The notes under the pieces are model-generated. The model searched no databases, was not told the origin of the DNA, and saw nothing but the letters and a program-made list of their open reading frames with translations. From positions 1 to 64,000 of the forward strand of contig CAJTNY010000001.1 in the NCBI GenBank assembly GCA_910577875.1: DNA of 64,000 nucleotides. Direction: 5' to 3'. The position numbers were made by a program, and so were the translations under genes. Positions 23,638 through 31,031 of the stretch are shown piece by piece. Within the stretch, counting starts at the first letter, position 1. Every line of letters begins with the position of its first letter. The DNA comes from an uncultured Christensenella sp. Its GTDB lineage: Bacteria > Bacillota > Clostridia > Christensenellales > Borkfalkiaceae.

Positions 23638-23666
23638 ATTTTAACATAGCGCGCAGAACAAGTCAA
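23638..23666 (-). promoter_or_regulatory. Promoter of the small ORF transcript
   Basis: On the minus strand TTGACT (23661-23666), 17 bases, TAAAAT (23638-23643). Transcription would start near 23631, and the leader opens with the hairpin CCGC-TTAAATA-GCGG. Confidence 0.7.
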
Positions 23667-23713
23667 ACAAAACCGCTGAACGCGCGGAACGTTTGAACCT
23701 CTTAAAAAGCGGA

Positions 23714-23746
23714 CGCGCCTGCGAACCTCAAAAGTCCGCAGGCGCG
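23714..23746. terminator. Second copy of the radA-type terminator
   Basis: Arms 23714-23723 and 23737-23746 (CGCGCCTGCG / CGCAGGCGCG). The segment differs from 22475-22507 by only a couple of bases, including the loop. It lies just after the stop of the gene at 23762 (minus). Confidence 0.75.
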
Positions 23747-23761
23747 TTATTTTTCTTATGT

Positions 23762-24145
23762 TTATCTTTCTAAAAGGTAAACGGCTTCTTCGACGGTTTT
23801 TGCTTCGCCGTCTAAAATCGTAAACTTTAATTGCAACAGGTCGGCGCAATTCCAATACTCCTCTTTGATTACGTCTTTATAAGACGCTTTATAATCTTCT
23901 ATGATTTTCTTGCACAACTCGTATTCAAGTTTGCTGACCCTGTTGCGCAGAATTTTTTTAATGTTGATATAATGGTATTTATAACGTATGTCGGAAGTTT
24001 CAAAATATTTTCGTTTTGTATCCCTGCATATTATTTCGAACACCGTTTTACAGCTTATAAATTGACTGTCCGTCATAGGAAATCTTTCGTAAAACTCGAT
24101 TTTGCGCATTTTGATTATTAAATAATTCAGTGTTTCCAATTCCAT
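23762..24145 (-). CDS. Unknown helical protein with structured leader; intact paralogue of 22871
   Basis: A 127-residue soluble protein I cannot assign. It is all-alpha and basic: LNYLIIKMRKIEFYERFPMTD, then RVSKLEYELCKKIIEDYK, then EAKTVEEAVYLLER at the end. A frameshifted copy on the opposite strand 0.5 kb away shows that the family was duplicated in this island. GGAGG lies 8 bases before the ATG. Its leader of about 185 bases folds into several stems and ends in a terminator-like hairpin directly before the ribosome binding site, suggesting control of expression by transcription attenuation. No catalytic motif was recognised. Confidence 0.65.
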   Translation of the reverse strand: MELETLNYLIIKMRKIEFYERFPMTDSQFISCKTVFEIICRDTKRKYFETSDIRYKYHYINIKKILRNRVSKLEYELCKKIIEDYKASYKDVIKEEYWNCADLLQLKFTILDGEAKTVEEAVYLLER

Positions 24146-24330
24146 TTTTTTATCCTCCGTAAAAAAATAAGAGCGTCCGTAAGGACGCCCGCAAAGTGCA
24201 TCCTTCGTTCGCTAAAACATTCACAAATCAAACGCAAAAATAGCCTCAAATTGTGTAAGGACACAGCGTTGCCGCTGAGCCTATTTTTGACGTTCTTAAA
24301 AAAAATAATTCAATTGCAAATGTTTTAGCC
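24146..24330 (-). promoter_or_regulatory. Structured leader RNA with terminator (possible riboswitch or attenuator)
   Basis: From a transcription start near 24330 the minus-strand RNA begins directly with GCTAAAACATT (24329-24319), which pairs perfectly with AATGTTTTAGC (24221-24211). Inside is a stem (24288-24277 with 24247-24236, one mismatch) holding two hairpins: one with a GCAA tetraloop (24276-24265) and TGTGT-CCTT-ACACA (24265-24252). Then comes an intrinsic terminator, GCGTCC-TTAC-GGACGC (24188-24173) with a T-run, and GGAGG before the start codon. GGATGC (24203-24198) could instead pair with the terminator's first arm as an antiterminator. Not recognised as a known riboswitch class. 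It could alternatively be an independent small RNA. Confidence 0.6.
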
Positions 24331-24335
24331 CGATT

Positions 24336-24364
24336 ATTTTATCATATATTTGTAAAATTATCAA
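24336..24364 (-). promoter_or_regulatory. Promoter of the structured leader
   Basis: On the minus strand TTGATA (24359-24364), 17 bases, TAAAAT (24336-24341). The predicted start coincides with the first base pairs of the leader's outer stem. Confidence 0.7.
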
Positions 24365-24398
24365 TTATTTAAACGAGTATTTTGTATTTTATTTAAAG

Positions 24399-24428
24399 CG
24401 CGCCGAGCGGAACATTCCGCTCGGCGCG
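24399..24428. terminator. Terminator after the mntA-hepT pair
   Basis: Perfect 14-base arms 24399-24412 and 24415-24428 with only CA between them, T-rich on the plus side and A/T-rich on the minus side. Confidence 0.8.
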
Positions 24429-24445
24429 TTTATTACATTATTAAA

Positions 24446-24841
24446 TCAGTCGGACAGTTTTTTTAGCAAAGAATTCATTTCCTTTGCGTAGCGTGTGCTT
24501 ATATCGCGGGCAATACGTTCGGCGGTTTCCTCGTCATAAGTATGGCTCATTGAATTTCTGTCGTTGAGTATATCGAGCCAGATATTTTCTTCCGATATAT
24601 ACCCCGCGTTGTATGCGTCGCGTAAAACTGACTTGGGAGATAAAATTTCAAGAACGTAGCCTTGTCCGCGCAGAATTTCCGCGGTAGTTTTCCAAGCAAG
24701 CTCGAAAGTAAATTCAAACCTCTGAATAAGCGCGTCGCGGTAAAGCGAATTTTTGTTATCGTTTTTGTAAGCGGTTACGGCTTCTTTCAATCTTTTATTT
24801 GCGTTGGCGAAATTTACGAGTTTGTTACTTATTTTTGACAT
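24446..24841 (-). CDS. hepT: HepT-like HEPN toxin (HI0074 family)
   Basis: A 131-residue helical protein of the nucleotidyltransferase substrate-binding (HI0074) type, starting MSKISNKLVNFANANKR. It holds the HEPN RNase signature R-x4-H-x-Y in NDRNSMSHTYDE (near residue 100). In characterised pairs, HepT is an RNase whose tyrosine is AMPylated by MntA, which neutralises it. GGGAG lies 9 bases before ATG 24841, which is preferred to a TTG further upstream. It overlaps mntA by 17 bases, as usual for such pairs. Confidence 0.88.
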   Translation of the reverse strand: MSKISNKLVNFANANKRLKEAVTAYKNDNKNSLYRDALIQRFEFTFELAWKTTAEILRGQGYVLEILSPKSVLRDAYNAGYISEENIWLDILNDRNSMSHTYDEETAERIARDISTRYAKEMNSLLKKLSD

Positions 24842-25127
24842 AGATTTCAACTCCCTCTTTTTCTATCTGCGCTAAAAGTTCCTTATTCTTGATTTGCTTT
24901 ACGAACAGCAAATCGATTTTATGCAGAGTCGGCAATTCTTCGGCGAACGCATAATTCAAACCGCTGATTTCTTCGCCCGACAAATTACCGTAAACGGCGA
25001 CGTCGTAGTCGCTACGCTCGGAGTTATCTCCGCGCGCCCGCGAACCGAACAGAACGGCGCGTTCCGCTCCGCCGTATTCGGAAAAATACTTTTTCATTGT
25101 CTGCAACAGCAAATTATCAGCGTTCAT
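24825..25127 (-). CDS. mntA: MntA-like minimal nucleotidyltransferase antitoxin
   Basis: A 100-residue minimal nucleotidyltransferase with the full signature G-S-x10-D-x-D in FGSRARGDNSERSDYDVAVY (near residue 27) and a third acidic residue in LHKIDLLFV. In characterised systems it transfers AMP from ATP to the HepT tyrosine. It is first in the operon, ahead of hepT. The promoter places the ATG 9 bases behind the -10 box, so its mRNA is expected to be practically leaderless. Confidence 0.9.
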   Translation of the reverse strand: MNADNLLLQTMKKYFSEYGGAERAVLFGSRARGDNSERSDYDVAVYGNLSGEEISGLNYAFAEELPTLHKIDLLFVKQIKNKELLAQIEKEGVEIYVKNK

Positions 25128-25136
25128 AGCGATTAC

Positions 25137-25165
25137 ATTATATCTTATATTTTATAAAAATGCAA
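25137..25165 (-). promoter_or_regulatory. Promoter of mntA-hepT
   Basis: On the minus strand TTGCAT (25160-25165), 17 bases, TATAAT (25137-25142), then 9 bases to the ATG. The -35 box abuts the hairpin 25164-25192 that ends the upstream gene. Confidence 0.7.
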
Positions 25166-25192
25166 CAGGTGCGTATAATTTACGCACCTGTT
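25164..25192. terminator. Hairpin between the OB-fold gene and mntA
   Basis: Arms 25164-25175 and 25181-25192 (AACAGGTGCGTA / TACGCACCTGTT), loop of 5, seven further T's on the plus side. On the minus strand it follows the OB-fold gene's stop and has a shorter T-run. Confidence 0.75.
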
Positions 25193-25195
25193 TTT

Positions 25196-25885
25196 TTACT
25201 GTTCGGAATTTTCGTAAGCTCTCGGAACAGAATACAAATCGAACTCCTCTTCTATGTCGAACTCCGATTCGTCGTCGAAAGCGGCGAGTTTGGAAATAGA
25301 AACTTCGTAAGCCGTCATAGCGACGAAGCTTTCATCGGGCTGTTTTTTCTGATACTCTCTGCTCTGAATTCTGCCTGAAAGCGCGACTTTGTCGCCTACC
25401 GAAAGATTTCTCACAAATCTCGCGTTTCTGCCCCAGGCTATCGCGGGGATATAGTCCGACTTGTTATAACTGCGGTTGACCGCAATGAGCAAATCGGCAA
25501 TCTCGCGGTTGAACGGCGTCGTTCTGTATACGGGAGGTTTGCAGATATAGCCCGAAAGCACTATAGAATTGGGATTTTTCGCGGGCTGAGTGTCTAAAAG
25601 CTCCCTTATAAACACGGTAAGCATAAGGCGCGATTTCCCGCCGTCAAGTTTATTGTATGAACGGAACTGACCCAATGCGCAGATATAACCGCCGACTTTC
25701 ATATCCTCCGTCATAATACGCTCGGAAACCGTGACGGGCAGAATATCCGCCTGGCCCGAAAGCCTCATTACTTTTACGTAAAACTCGTAAAAGCCTTCTC
25801 CGTACACTTCGTGCGAAAATACCGCTTCCGATACTATTTCGCCGTACAGGTATACCTTGTTGTTTTTTTCCGTGTTGTAATTCAT
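25196..25885 (-). CDS. Tandem OB-fold single-stranded DNA-binding protein
   Basis: A 229-residue protein with two SSB-like OB folds: residues about 8-108 (KVYLYGEIVSEAVFSHEVYG, then FYVKVMRLSG) and about 115-205 (SIVLSGYICKPPVYRTTPFNREIADLLIAVNR, shown in part; W-G-R-N-A, GDKVALSGRIQSREY). The acidic end (DDESEFDIEEEFD) resembles SSB tails that dock partner proteins, but lacks the standard final DDDIPF. AGGAG precedes the ATG. Probably a second SSB used in repair or competence; the exact partner is unknown. Confidence 0.75.
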   Translation of the reverse strand: MNYNTEKNNKVYLYGEIVSEAVFSHEVYGEGFYEFYVKVMRLSGQADILPVTVSERIMTEDMKVGGYICALGQFRSYNKLDGGKSRLMLTVFIRELLDTQPAKNPNSIVLSGYICKPPVYRTTPFNREIADLLIAVNRSYNKSDYIPAIAWGRNARFVRNLSVGDKVALSGRIQSREYQKKQPDESFVAMTAYEVSISKLAAFDDESEFDIEEEFDLYSVPRAYENSEQ

Positions 25886-25924
25886 ATATATCTCCTTTTT
25901 ATGTTTTTCTTAAAAGTTCGGAAT

Positions 25925-26689
25925 TCATTTAACGGGTTGTTGGCGTCCCGTTCCGTCTATCGTAAAGTTTTCCTTGTAAATGAGTTCTCCGATAGGAACG
26001 AACGTAAAGCCCTTGTTTTTCAGGGTTTCGAGTATTATAGGCACCGCTTCGGCTGTATGAAGCCCGTTGTTGTGCATAAGAATTATCGAACCGCTTTTAA
26101 CGTTGTTTATAACCCTCATAGCAATATCGGTCGCGGAAAGGTCTTTCCAGTCGAGACTGTCTACGTCCCACTGTATGGAGTAATAGCCGAGTTCGGAAGC
26201 TGTTTTAATAAGTTCATCGTCGTAATCGCCGTAAGGCGGGCGGAACAGCTCAACCTTCTTTTCGGTAATTTTTTCGATTGCTTCGGAGGATGCTGTAAGT
26301 TCAAGCTTTATCTCCTCGGCGTTCTGCTTGCTCATATAAGAGTGCGTCGAAGAATGAGTTCCGATTTCGTGACCCGCGGAGTCGATTTTTTTAACGTAAT
26401 CTTCGTATTTCTCCGCCCAGAACTCGACCATAAACCAGGTCGCGCGGACGTTGGAAACTTTGAGCGCGTTCAGTATTTCGTCCGTATAATCGACGCCCCA
26501 GGCGCAATCGAACGAGATAGAAACGACTTTGTCCTCCCTCTCTACGCTGTAAACGGGGAGCAGGCGCGGAGTGTTTCCGTAATATACCGCATATGCGCCT
26601 GTAAAATATACGGACAGCGAAAGCACGGTAACCAATATTACTGCAAGCGTTGCAAACAAAATATTTTTCAATTTAAAAACTTTAACCAA
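25925..26689 (-). CDS. Polysaccharide deacetylase, PdaB-like
   Basis: A membrane-anchored NodB-type deacetylase of about 254 residues, acting on peptidoglycan or other envelope polysaccharide outside the membrane. One N-terminal helix (ILFATLAVILVTVLSLSVYF) is followed by the NodB domain: SFDCAWG (motif 1, Asp), GTHSSTHSY (metal-binding His pair), FRPPYGDYD, WDVDSLDW and ILMHNNG. This set fits PdaB-like sporulation proteins. No ATG precedes the helix. TTG 26689, preceded by GGAGAG, is taken as start; TTG 26701 is possible. Confidence 0.85.
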   Translation of the reverse strand: MVKVFKLKNILFATLAVILVTVLSLSVYFTGAYAVYYGNTPRLLPVYSVEREDKVVSISFDCAWGVDYTDEILNALKVSNVRATWFMVEFWAEKYEDYVKKIDSAGHEIGTHSSTHSYMSKQNAEEIKLELTASSEAIEKITEKKVELFRPPYGDYDDELIKTASELGYYSIQWDVDSLDWKDLSATDIAMRVINNVKSGSIILMHNNGLHTAEAVPIILETLKNKGFTFVPIGELIYKENFTIDGTGRQQPVK

Positions 26690-26830
26690 GCTTCTCTCCA
26701 ATTATATTGAATTTAAGTATGGGGGAATTTAAGTTTGTTTGACGAATTTTGACTGTTAAAATCGAAAACGTTTTTCCGCCCTCTTGAATATATTATTTTT
26801 GCGGTTGTAAATTTATGATTAAAAAATTTT

Positions 26831-26845
26831 ATCTCAATTTGAGAT
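26831..26845. promoter_or_regulatory. Operator-like palindrome upstream of the XRE gene
   Basis: ATCTCAATTTGAGAT is a perfect palindrome of 7-base arms around one base. It overlaps a possible -35 box (TTGAGA, 26839-26844) of the following gene, with A/T-rich -10 candidates 17-23 bases later. Suits self-repression. Confidence 0.55.
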
Positions 26846-26886
26846 ATTGGTCTATATTATATACTAATATAATCCAAAATAAATGT

Positions 26887-27108
26887 ATGGAGACTAGAAT
26901 AAAAAATTTGCGGACAGAAAATAACTATACGCAGGAATACGTCGCAAATAAACTTAATATAAAACAAAATACATATTCTCAATATGAAAGCGGAATAAGA
27001 GAGTTGCCTATTGAATGTCTTATCAAACTTGCAATTCTTTACGACACCTCCACCGACTATATTTTAAATCTGACGGACGACGAGTTTCCGTATAAACGTA
27101 AAAAATAA
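26887..27108 (+). CDS. XRE-family helix-turn-helix regulator
   Basis: A 73-residue protein that is nearly all HTH: TRIKNLRTENNYTQEYVANK, then NIKQNTYSQYESGIRELPIE, then ILYDTSTDYILNLTDD. The start at ATG 26887 is that of the family; the upstream ATG at 26815 would place the operator inside the gene. No clear Shine-Dalgarno site is present. It stands alone between a deacetylase and rarA. The target is unknown apart from probable self-control. Confidence 0.85.
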   Translation: METRIKNLRTENNYTQEYVANKLNIKQNTYSQYESGIRELPIECLIKLAILYDTSTDYILNLTDDEFPYKRKK

Positions 27109-27135
27109 ACCCGACAACATTTGTCGGGTTTATTT
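27103..27135. terminator. Bidirectional terminator between XRE and rarA
   Basis: Arms 27103-27117 and 27121-27135 (AAATAAACCCGACAA / TTGTCGGGTTTATTT), 3-base loop. It overlaps both stop codons. Confidence 0.9.
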
Positions 27136-28454
27136 TATTTGAGTTTGCCTTTGTCTTTTCTAATCTGTTTTACCTGTTTTTCGTAACCGTAATCGGACGG
27201 CACGTAATAAATTCTGTCTTTTAATTTATCGGGCAGATACTGCTGTTCGACGTAGCCGCCCGCATAGTTATGAGGATATTTATATTTCGCGCTATCGGCT
27301 TTCGTTTCTTTGTTTCCGAAAGTATTGTCCTTTATATAGGGAGGTACGCCGTCGTCGTCGCGCACTTCCCGCGCGTCTTTTTTCGCGGCAATCATCGCAG
27401 TTTCGACAGTGTTGCTCTTAGGAGCTTCGCAAACGTAAATTATTGCGTTGCACAGCGGTTCGAGCCCCTCGGGATAACCCGTCTTTTCAAAAATATACAT
27501 TGCCGAAGCCGCTACGACCATTGCGTTGGGGTCCGCCATTCCGACGTCCTCCGCGGAATGTATCGCAAGCCGTCTTGCAATCATCATAGGGTCGCATCCG
27601 CCCTCGATTAAGCGCATTGCGTAATATAAAGCCGCGTTGCTGTCACTGCCTCTCAAAGACTTGCAGAAAGCGGAAAGATAGTCGTAATAAGCGTCCTCGT
27701 TGTATGAAAGAGCTTTTCTCTGTATGGACTGTTCCGCATCCGAAAGAGTTATTTTCAGCCCGCCGTCCGATTGAGGCGGAGTAGTCAGAACAGCGAGTTC
27801 CAAAGCGTTGTAAGCCGTGCGCAGGTCGCCGCCCGAAACACGCGCGATATGGTTTAACGCGCCCTCTTCGATTTCGGCTTTATATTCGCCCAAACCTTTA
27901 CGCTTATCTGCAAGAGCGCGTAACAGCGCGCTCTTTATCTCTTCTTCGGAAAGACGCTTAAATTCGAAAACGCGGCATCTGGATACTATTGCGGGCGTCA
28001 TAGACGCGTAAGGGTTTTCGGTCGTTGAACCGATAAATATTATTGTGCCCTGTTCGATTGCGGGAAGGAGAGAATCAGACTGGGTTTTATTGAAACGGTG
28101 ACATTCGTCAAGCATTAAATATGTGCGCTTGCCGTACATTTTGAGATTATTTCTCGCTTCTTCCACTGCTTTTTTTACGTCGGCAACGCCCGCCTGAACC
28201 GCGTTGAGCTTTATAAATTCGCCGTGGGTAGTCGAAGCGATTATATTCGCGAGCGTGGTTTTGCCCGTTCCCGGCGGACCGAAAAATATACAGCTTCCGA
28301 GCCTGTCCGTTGCTATGGCGCGCCGTAAAAGCGAGCCTTCGGAAACTATATGTTTCTGACCTACGAACTCGTTTAAGTTGTTCGCGCGCATACGTTCGGC
28401 AAGGGGTTTCGCCCCCTCTTCGTTGCCGTTTAAGTCGAAAATATCGAAAGACAT
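27135..28454 (-). CDS. rarA: Replication-associated recombination protein A (RarA/MgsA)
   Basis: A 439-residue AAA+ ATPase acting at stalled replication forks. Walker A GPPGTGKTTLA (near residue 59), Walker B MLDECHRFNK (near residue 113), sensor motif GSTTENPYASMTPAIVSRCR and the C-terminal tetramerisation domain ending in the usual GGYVEQQYLPD. It overlaps the patatin-like gene by one base, so both are cotranscribed. Confidence 0.96.
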   Translation of the reverse strand: MSFDIFDLNGNEEGAKPLAERMRANNLNEFVGQKHIVSEGSLLRRAIATDRLGSCIFFGPPGTGKTTLANIIASTTHGEFIKLNAVQAGVADVKKAVEEARNNLKMYGKRTYLMLDECHRFNKTQSDSLLPAIEQGTIIFIGSTTENPYASMTPAIVSRCRVFEFKRLSEEEIKSALLRALADKRKGLGEYKAEIEEGALNHIARVSGGDLRTAYNALELAVLTTPPQSDGGLKITLSDAEQSIQRKALSYNEDAYYDYLSAFCKSLRGSDSNAALYYAMRLIEGGCDPMMIARRLAIHSAEDVGMADPNAMVVAASAMYIFEKTGYPEGLEPLCNAIIYVCEAPKSNTVETAMIAAKKDAREVRDDDGVPPYIKDNTFGNKETKADSAKYKYPHNYAGGYVEQQYLPDKLKDRIYYVPSDYGYEKQVKQIRKDKGKLK

Positions 28455-29242
28455 TATTTTAACAATTCCTTTATCTTTTGTATGTTTTCTTTGCCGAGGA
28501 CGTAGCCCTCTTCATAGGCTTTATCTAAATCTTTAATTACATACTGGCTCATTCCTTTCATTTCGGGTTCGAGCCATAAATCGCACAAATGCCCGTCGCG
28601 TTCGCGCAAATTGACGGTATTGTTATTGTCCATTACGTCGAATACTCTCAAAACCATATCGAGAATATTTCCGAGTTTGGTTATGTGTTCGGAACAGTTC
28701 TTCAACACATCGACGGCGACAACGACGTCCGCGCCCATTTCTTTTACCGTTTTAACCGGAACGCGGCAAAGACAGCCGCCGTCCACGAACAGCTTATTAT
28801 CGTGTTTTACGGGTCTGAATACTGCGGGAATACTGCTTGAAGCCTGAATTGCAAGCGCGGCTTCTCCGCTCGAAAAAACATGCAGACCGCCCGAATAAAG
28901 TTCGGTTGCGACGCACTTGAACGGTATAGGAAAATCTTCTATATTTTTTACTTTGACGTGCTCGACGAGAAGGTCACGGACTTTTTTTCCACGCAGTAGC
29001 GACATCTGAGATATGCTCGGGTTAATATCGATTATATCGCGCTTTTTTAATTTAAGTACGATTTTGTGTATTTCTTCGACCGTCATTCCGCTTGCGTAAC
29101 AGCCGCCGATAACCGCGCCCATAGAACAGCCCGCTATATAATCGGGTTTTATGCCTTCCTCGTCCAAAGCCTGTAAAAAACCTGCGTGCGCGACCCCGCG
29201 CGAGCCGCCGCTTCCGAGGGCGAGTCCAAGCGTTTTACTCAT
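28454..29242 (-). CDS. Patatin-like phospholipase
   Basis: A 262-residue serine acyl hydrolase of the RssA/YlbK type. The oxyanion motif LALGSGGSRGVAHAG is at residue 6, the nucleophile elbow GCSMG near 38, and the catalytic Asp in FVDGGC near 151; thus the Ser-Asp dyad is complete. AAGGAG lies 8 bases before ATG. The gene is first in an operon with rarA. Its lipid substrate is unknown. No signal peptide, so it is probably cytoplasmic. Confidence 0.92.
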   Translation of the reverse strand: MSKTLGLALGSGGSRGVAHAGFLQALDEEGIKPDYIAGCSMGAVIGGCYASGMTVEEIHKIVLKLKKRDIIDINPSISQMSLLRGKKVRDLLVEHVKVKNIEDFPIPFKCVATELYSGGLHVFSSGEAALAIQASSSIPAVFRPVKHDNKLFVDGGCLCRVPVKTVKEMGADVVVAVDVLKNCSEHITKLGNILDMVLRVFDVMDNNNTVNLRERDGHLCDLWLEPEMKGMSQYVIKDLDKAYEEGYVLGKENIQKIKELLK

Positions 29243-29276
29243 AATCGGTACTCCTTGAAAATAATGTATTTTATAA

Positions 29277-30227
29277 ATGAAAACCGCGCGTATTTTAAAA
29301 TTATCGATACTCTGTCTTGTGCTTACCTTTATAGCGGGCGCGATAGTAATATATCCGGAACGTTACATAAACAGCTGTTTTCAAGGGTTTGCTCTGTGGG
29401 CAGAATGCGTTCTGCCGTCGCTCTTTCCGTTTATGGTTATCACGCTCATATTCATAAAAACGGGAATTGCAGAGAAGGCTTCTCTGCCTCTTAGAAAAGT
29501 TACAGGGTTGTTCAACCTTCCGCCCGCCGCCGCGGTTTGTTTTATTATGAGCATTTTTTCGGGTTATCCCGCAGGAACAAGAGTCGTTGCGGAATTTTAC
29601 GACAGCGGATGTTTTTCTTCAAACGACTGCAAAAAACTTTCCGCGCTGTGCTCGACTTCGGGACCTCTGTTCATAATCGGCAGTGTCGGCGTCAAGATGC
29701 TCGGCGATAAATCCGCGGGTTGGAAAATACTTATCGCGCATATAACCGCCGTTCTGGCGGTCGGACTGATTTTATCGCTGCTTATAAAAAGAAGCGAAAC
29801 GCGAGAATATAGGCGCGCGCCCGCCGATAAAAACGTATTGTACAACTCTTTTTATTCCGCTGTAATTTCCGTTGCCGTTGCGGGCGGATTTATCGCTTTT
29901 TTCAGCACCGCGGGACAGATAATAGCCGATTTCGATATTTTACTCCCTCTCGAAAAACTTTTAAGTCTTTTTACGGACAAAGCTTCCGCGCAGGCGGTTT
30001 GCCGAGGGCTTACGGAAGCCACGGCTGGCTGCCGTTGTCTTTCGGAAACGGGCGGAAAACTCATCTTGCCGTTCTCGGGCTTTTTAATTACTTTCGGGGG
30101 TATTTCCATACTTATGCAACAACTCGGCTATCTGTTAAAAGCAAAAGTCAACGCCGCGTATTTTATCGGCGTGAAATTTTTACAGGGTATAATCTGTTTC
30201 CTGCTGCTCCTGCCGTTTGCGATATAA
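29277..30227 (+). CDS. ylbJ: Sporulation membrane protein YlbJ-like
   Basis: A 316-residue integral membrane protein with about eight helices and the YlbJ/nucleoside-recognition motifs: ECVLPSLFPFMVITLIF near residue 43, FSGYPAGTRVVAEFYDSG near residue 97 and a matching GLTEATAGC motif in the second half. YlbJ is needed for spore heat resistance in B. subtilis. Divergent from the patatin-like gene; convergent with pheA two bases downstream. No good Shine-Dalgarno site is visible before the ATG. Confidence 0.85.
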   Translation: MKTARILKLSILCLVLTFIAGAIVIYPERYINSCFQGFALWAECVLPSLFPFMVITLIFIKTGIAEKASLPLRKVTGLFNLPPAAAVCFIMSIFSGYPAGTRVVAEFYDSGCFSSNDCKKLSALCSTSGPLFIIGSVGVKMLGDKSAGWKILIAHITAVLAVGLILSLLIKRSETREYRRAPADKNVLYNSFYSAVISVAVAGGFIAFFSTAGQIIADFDILLPLEKLLSLFTDKASAQAVCRGLTEATAGCRCLSETGGKLILPFSGFLITFGGISILMQQLGYLLKAKVNAAYFIGVKFLQGIICFLLLLPFAI

Positions 30228-30229
30228 AT

Positions 30230-31030
30230 TCAATAACAGCCTAGAAGTTTAAACGAGTTAGTGATTTTGCGTATGTCCGCGATAGCCGACTTTACCTGAA
30301 CCGACGAGTAATCGCCTTCCGTTTCAATGAAAAATCTGTATTCGTCGGGCACGTTTTTTATAGGACGCGATTCGATTTTGGTCATATTCAATCCGTGTCC
30401 CGATATACGTTCTAGAATATGCAAAAGCGCACCCGAACGGTTTGCACAGGTGACGGAAAAGTATATCTTACGGGAACGCGCGGTTTCGGACGGCATCGTG
30501 AGTTTGACCAAAAGAAAGTGTGTAAAATTTGCGTCTTCGTCCGCGATATTGTACGGGGTGAGAGTTATTCCGTCTATTTTCATATGTGCGCCGATAACTC
30601 CAGCGTCCGCCACTGTAAGAATTTTTTCAAGACTTGCAGCAGTCGAAGCCGTGGGAATAAGCCGAGCTTTCGGAAAGTTTTCAAAAAGATATTTCGAGCA
30701 CTGTTCCAGAGCCTGTGCGTGGGAATAGATATTTTTTATTGCTTTCTTATCCGCTCCATCTTTATAAGCAAGACGGTGATCGATTTTTATTATACATTCT
30801 TCCGTTGCGTACGCGCCTTCCGTCGACTGCAATAAATCGATATTCTGCAAAACTCCGCCGTTAAGCGAATTTTCGATAGGAATCACTATTGCGTCGGTTT
30901 CAGACGAAACGAGAGATGAAAACACCTGCGGAAAACTTTTGAACGGCAGAAGCTCCGCATCGGGACGCATTTTTTGAGCGGCGATGCTACTGTAACTGCC
31001 CTCGGGTCCGAGATAGCCGATTTTTTCCAT
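30230..31030 (-). CDS. pheA: Prephenate dehydratase
   Basis: Makes phenylpyruvate from prephenate in phenylalanine synthesis. The 266-residue protein has the dehydratase domain (MEKIGYLGPEGSYSSIAA start, VIPIENSLNGGV near residue 61) and a C-terminal ACT domain with ESRPIKN, which binds phenylalanine as feedback inhibitor. One odd point: the conserved T-R-F signature near residue 172 reads T-H-F here (NFTHFLLV). The Thr is kept, but Arg is replaced by His. Start at 31030 is one base after the aroF stop, with AAGGTG before it, so the two aromatic genes are coupled. Confidence 0.93.
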   Translation of the reverse strand: MEKIGYLGPEGSYSSIAAQKMRPDAELLPFKSFPQVFSSLVSSETDAIVIPIENSLNGGVLQNIDLLQSTEGAYATEECIIKIDHRLAYKDGADKKAIKNIYSHAQALEQCSKYLFENFPKARLIPTASTAASLEKILTVADAGVIGAHMKIDGITLTPYNIADEDANFTHFLLVKLTMPSETARSRKIYFSVTCANRSGALLHILERISGHGLNMTKIESRPIKNVPDEYRFFIETEGDYSSVQVKSAIADIRKITNSFKLLGCY

Positions 31031-31031
31031 T

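Noticed and set aside
23366..23644. 92-codon plus-strand frame across the RNA module
   Set aside because: It begins inside the small RNA, runs through its terminator and has no ribosome binding site or homologous character. The convergent RNA model explains the sequence better.
24205..24335. MITE-like element with 11-bp terminal inverted repeats (GCTAAAACATT)
   Set aside because: Possible, but no target duplication is seen, and the repeats sit exactly at a predicted transcription start and fold with the inner hairpins and terminator, so a structured RNA explains more.
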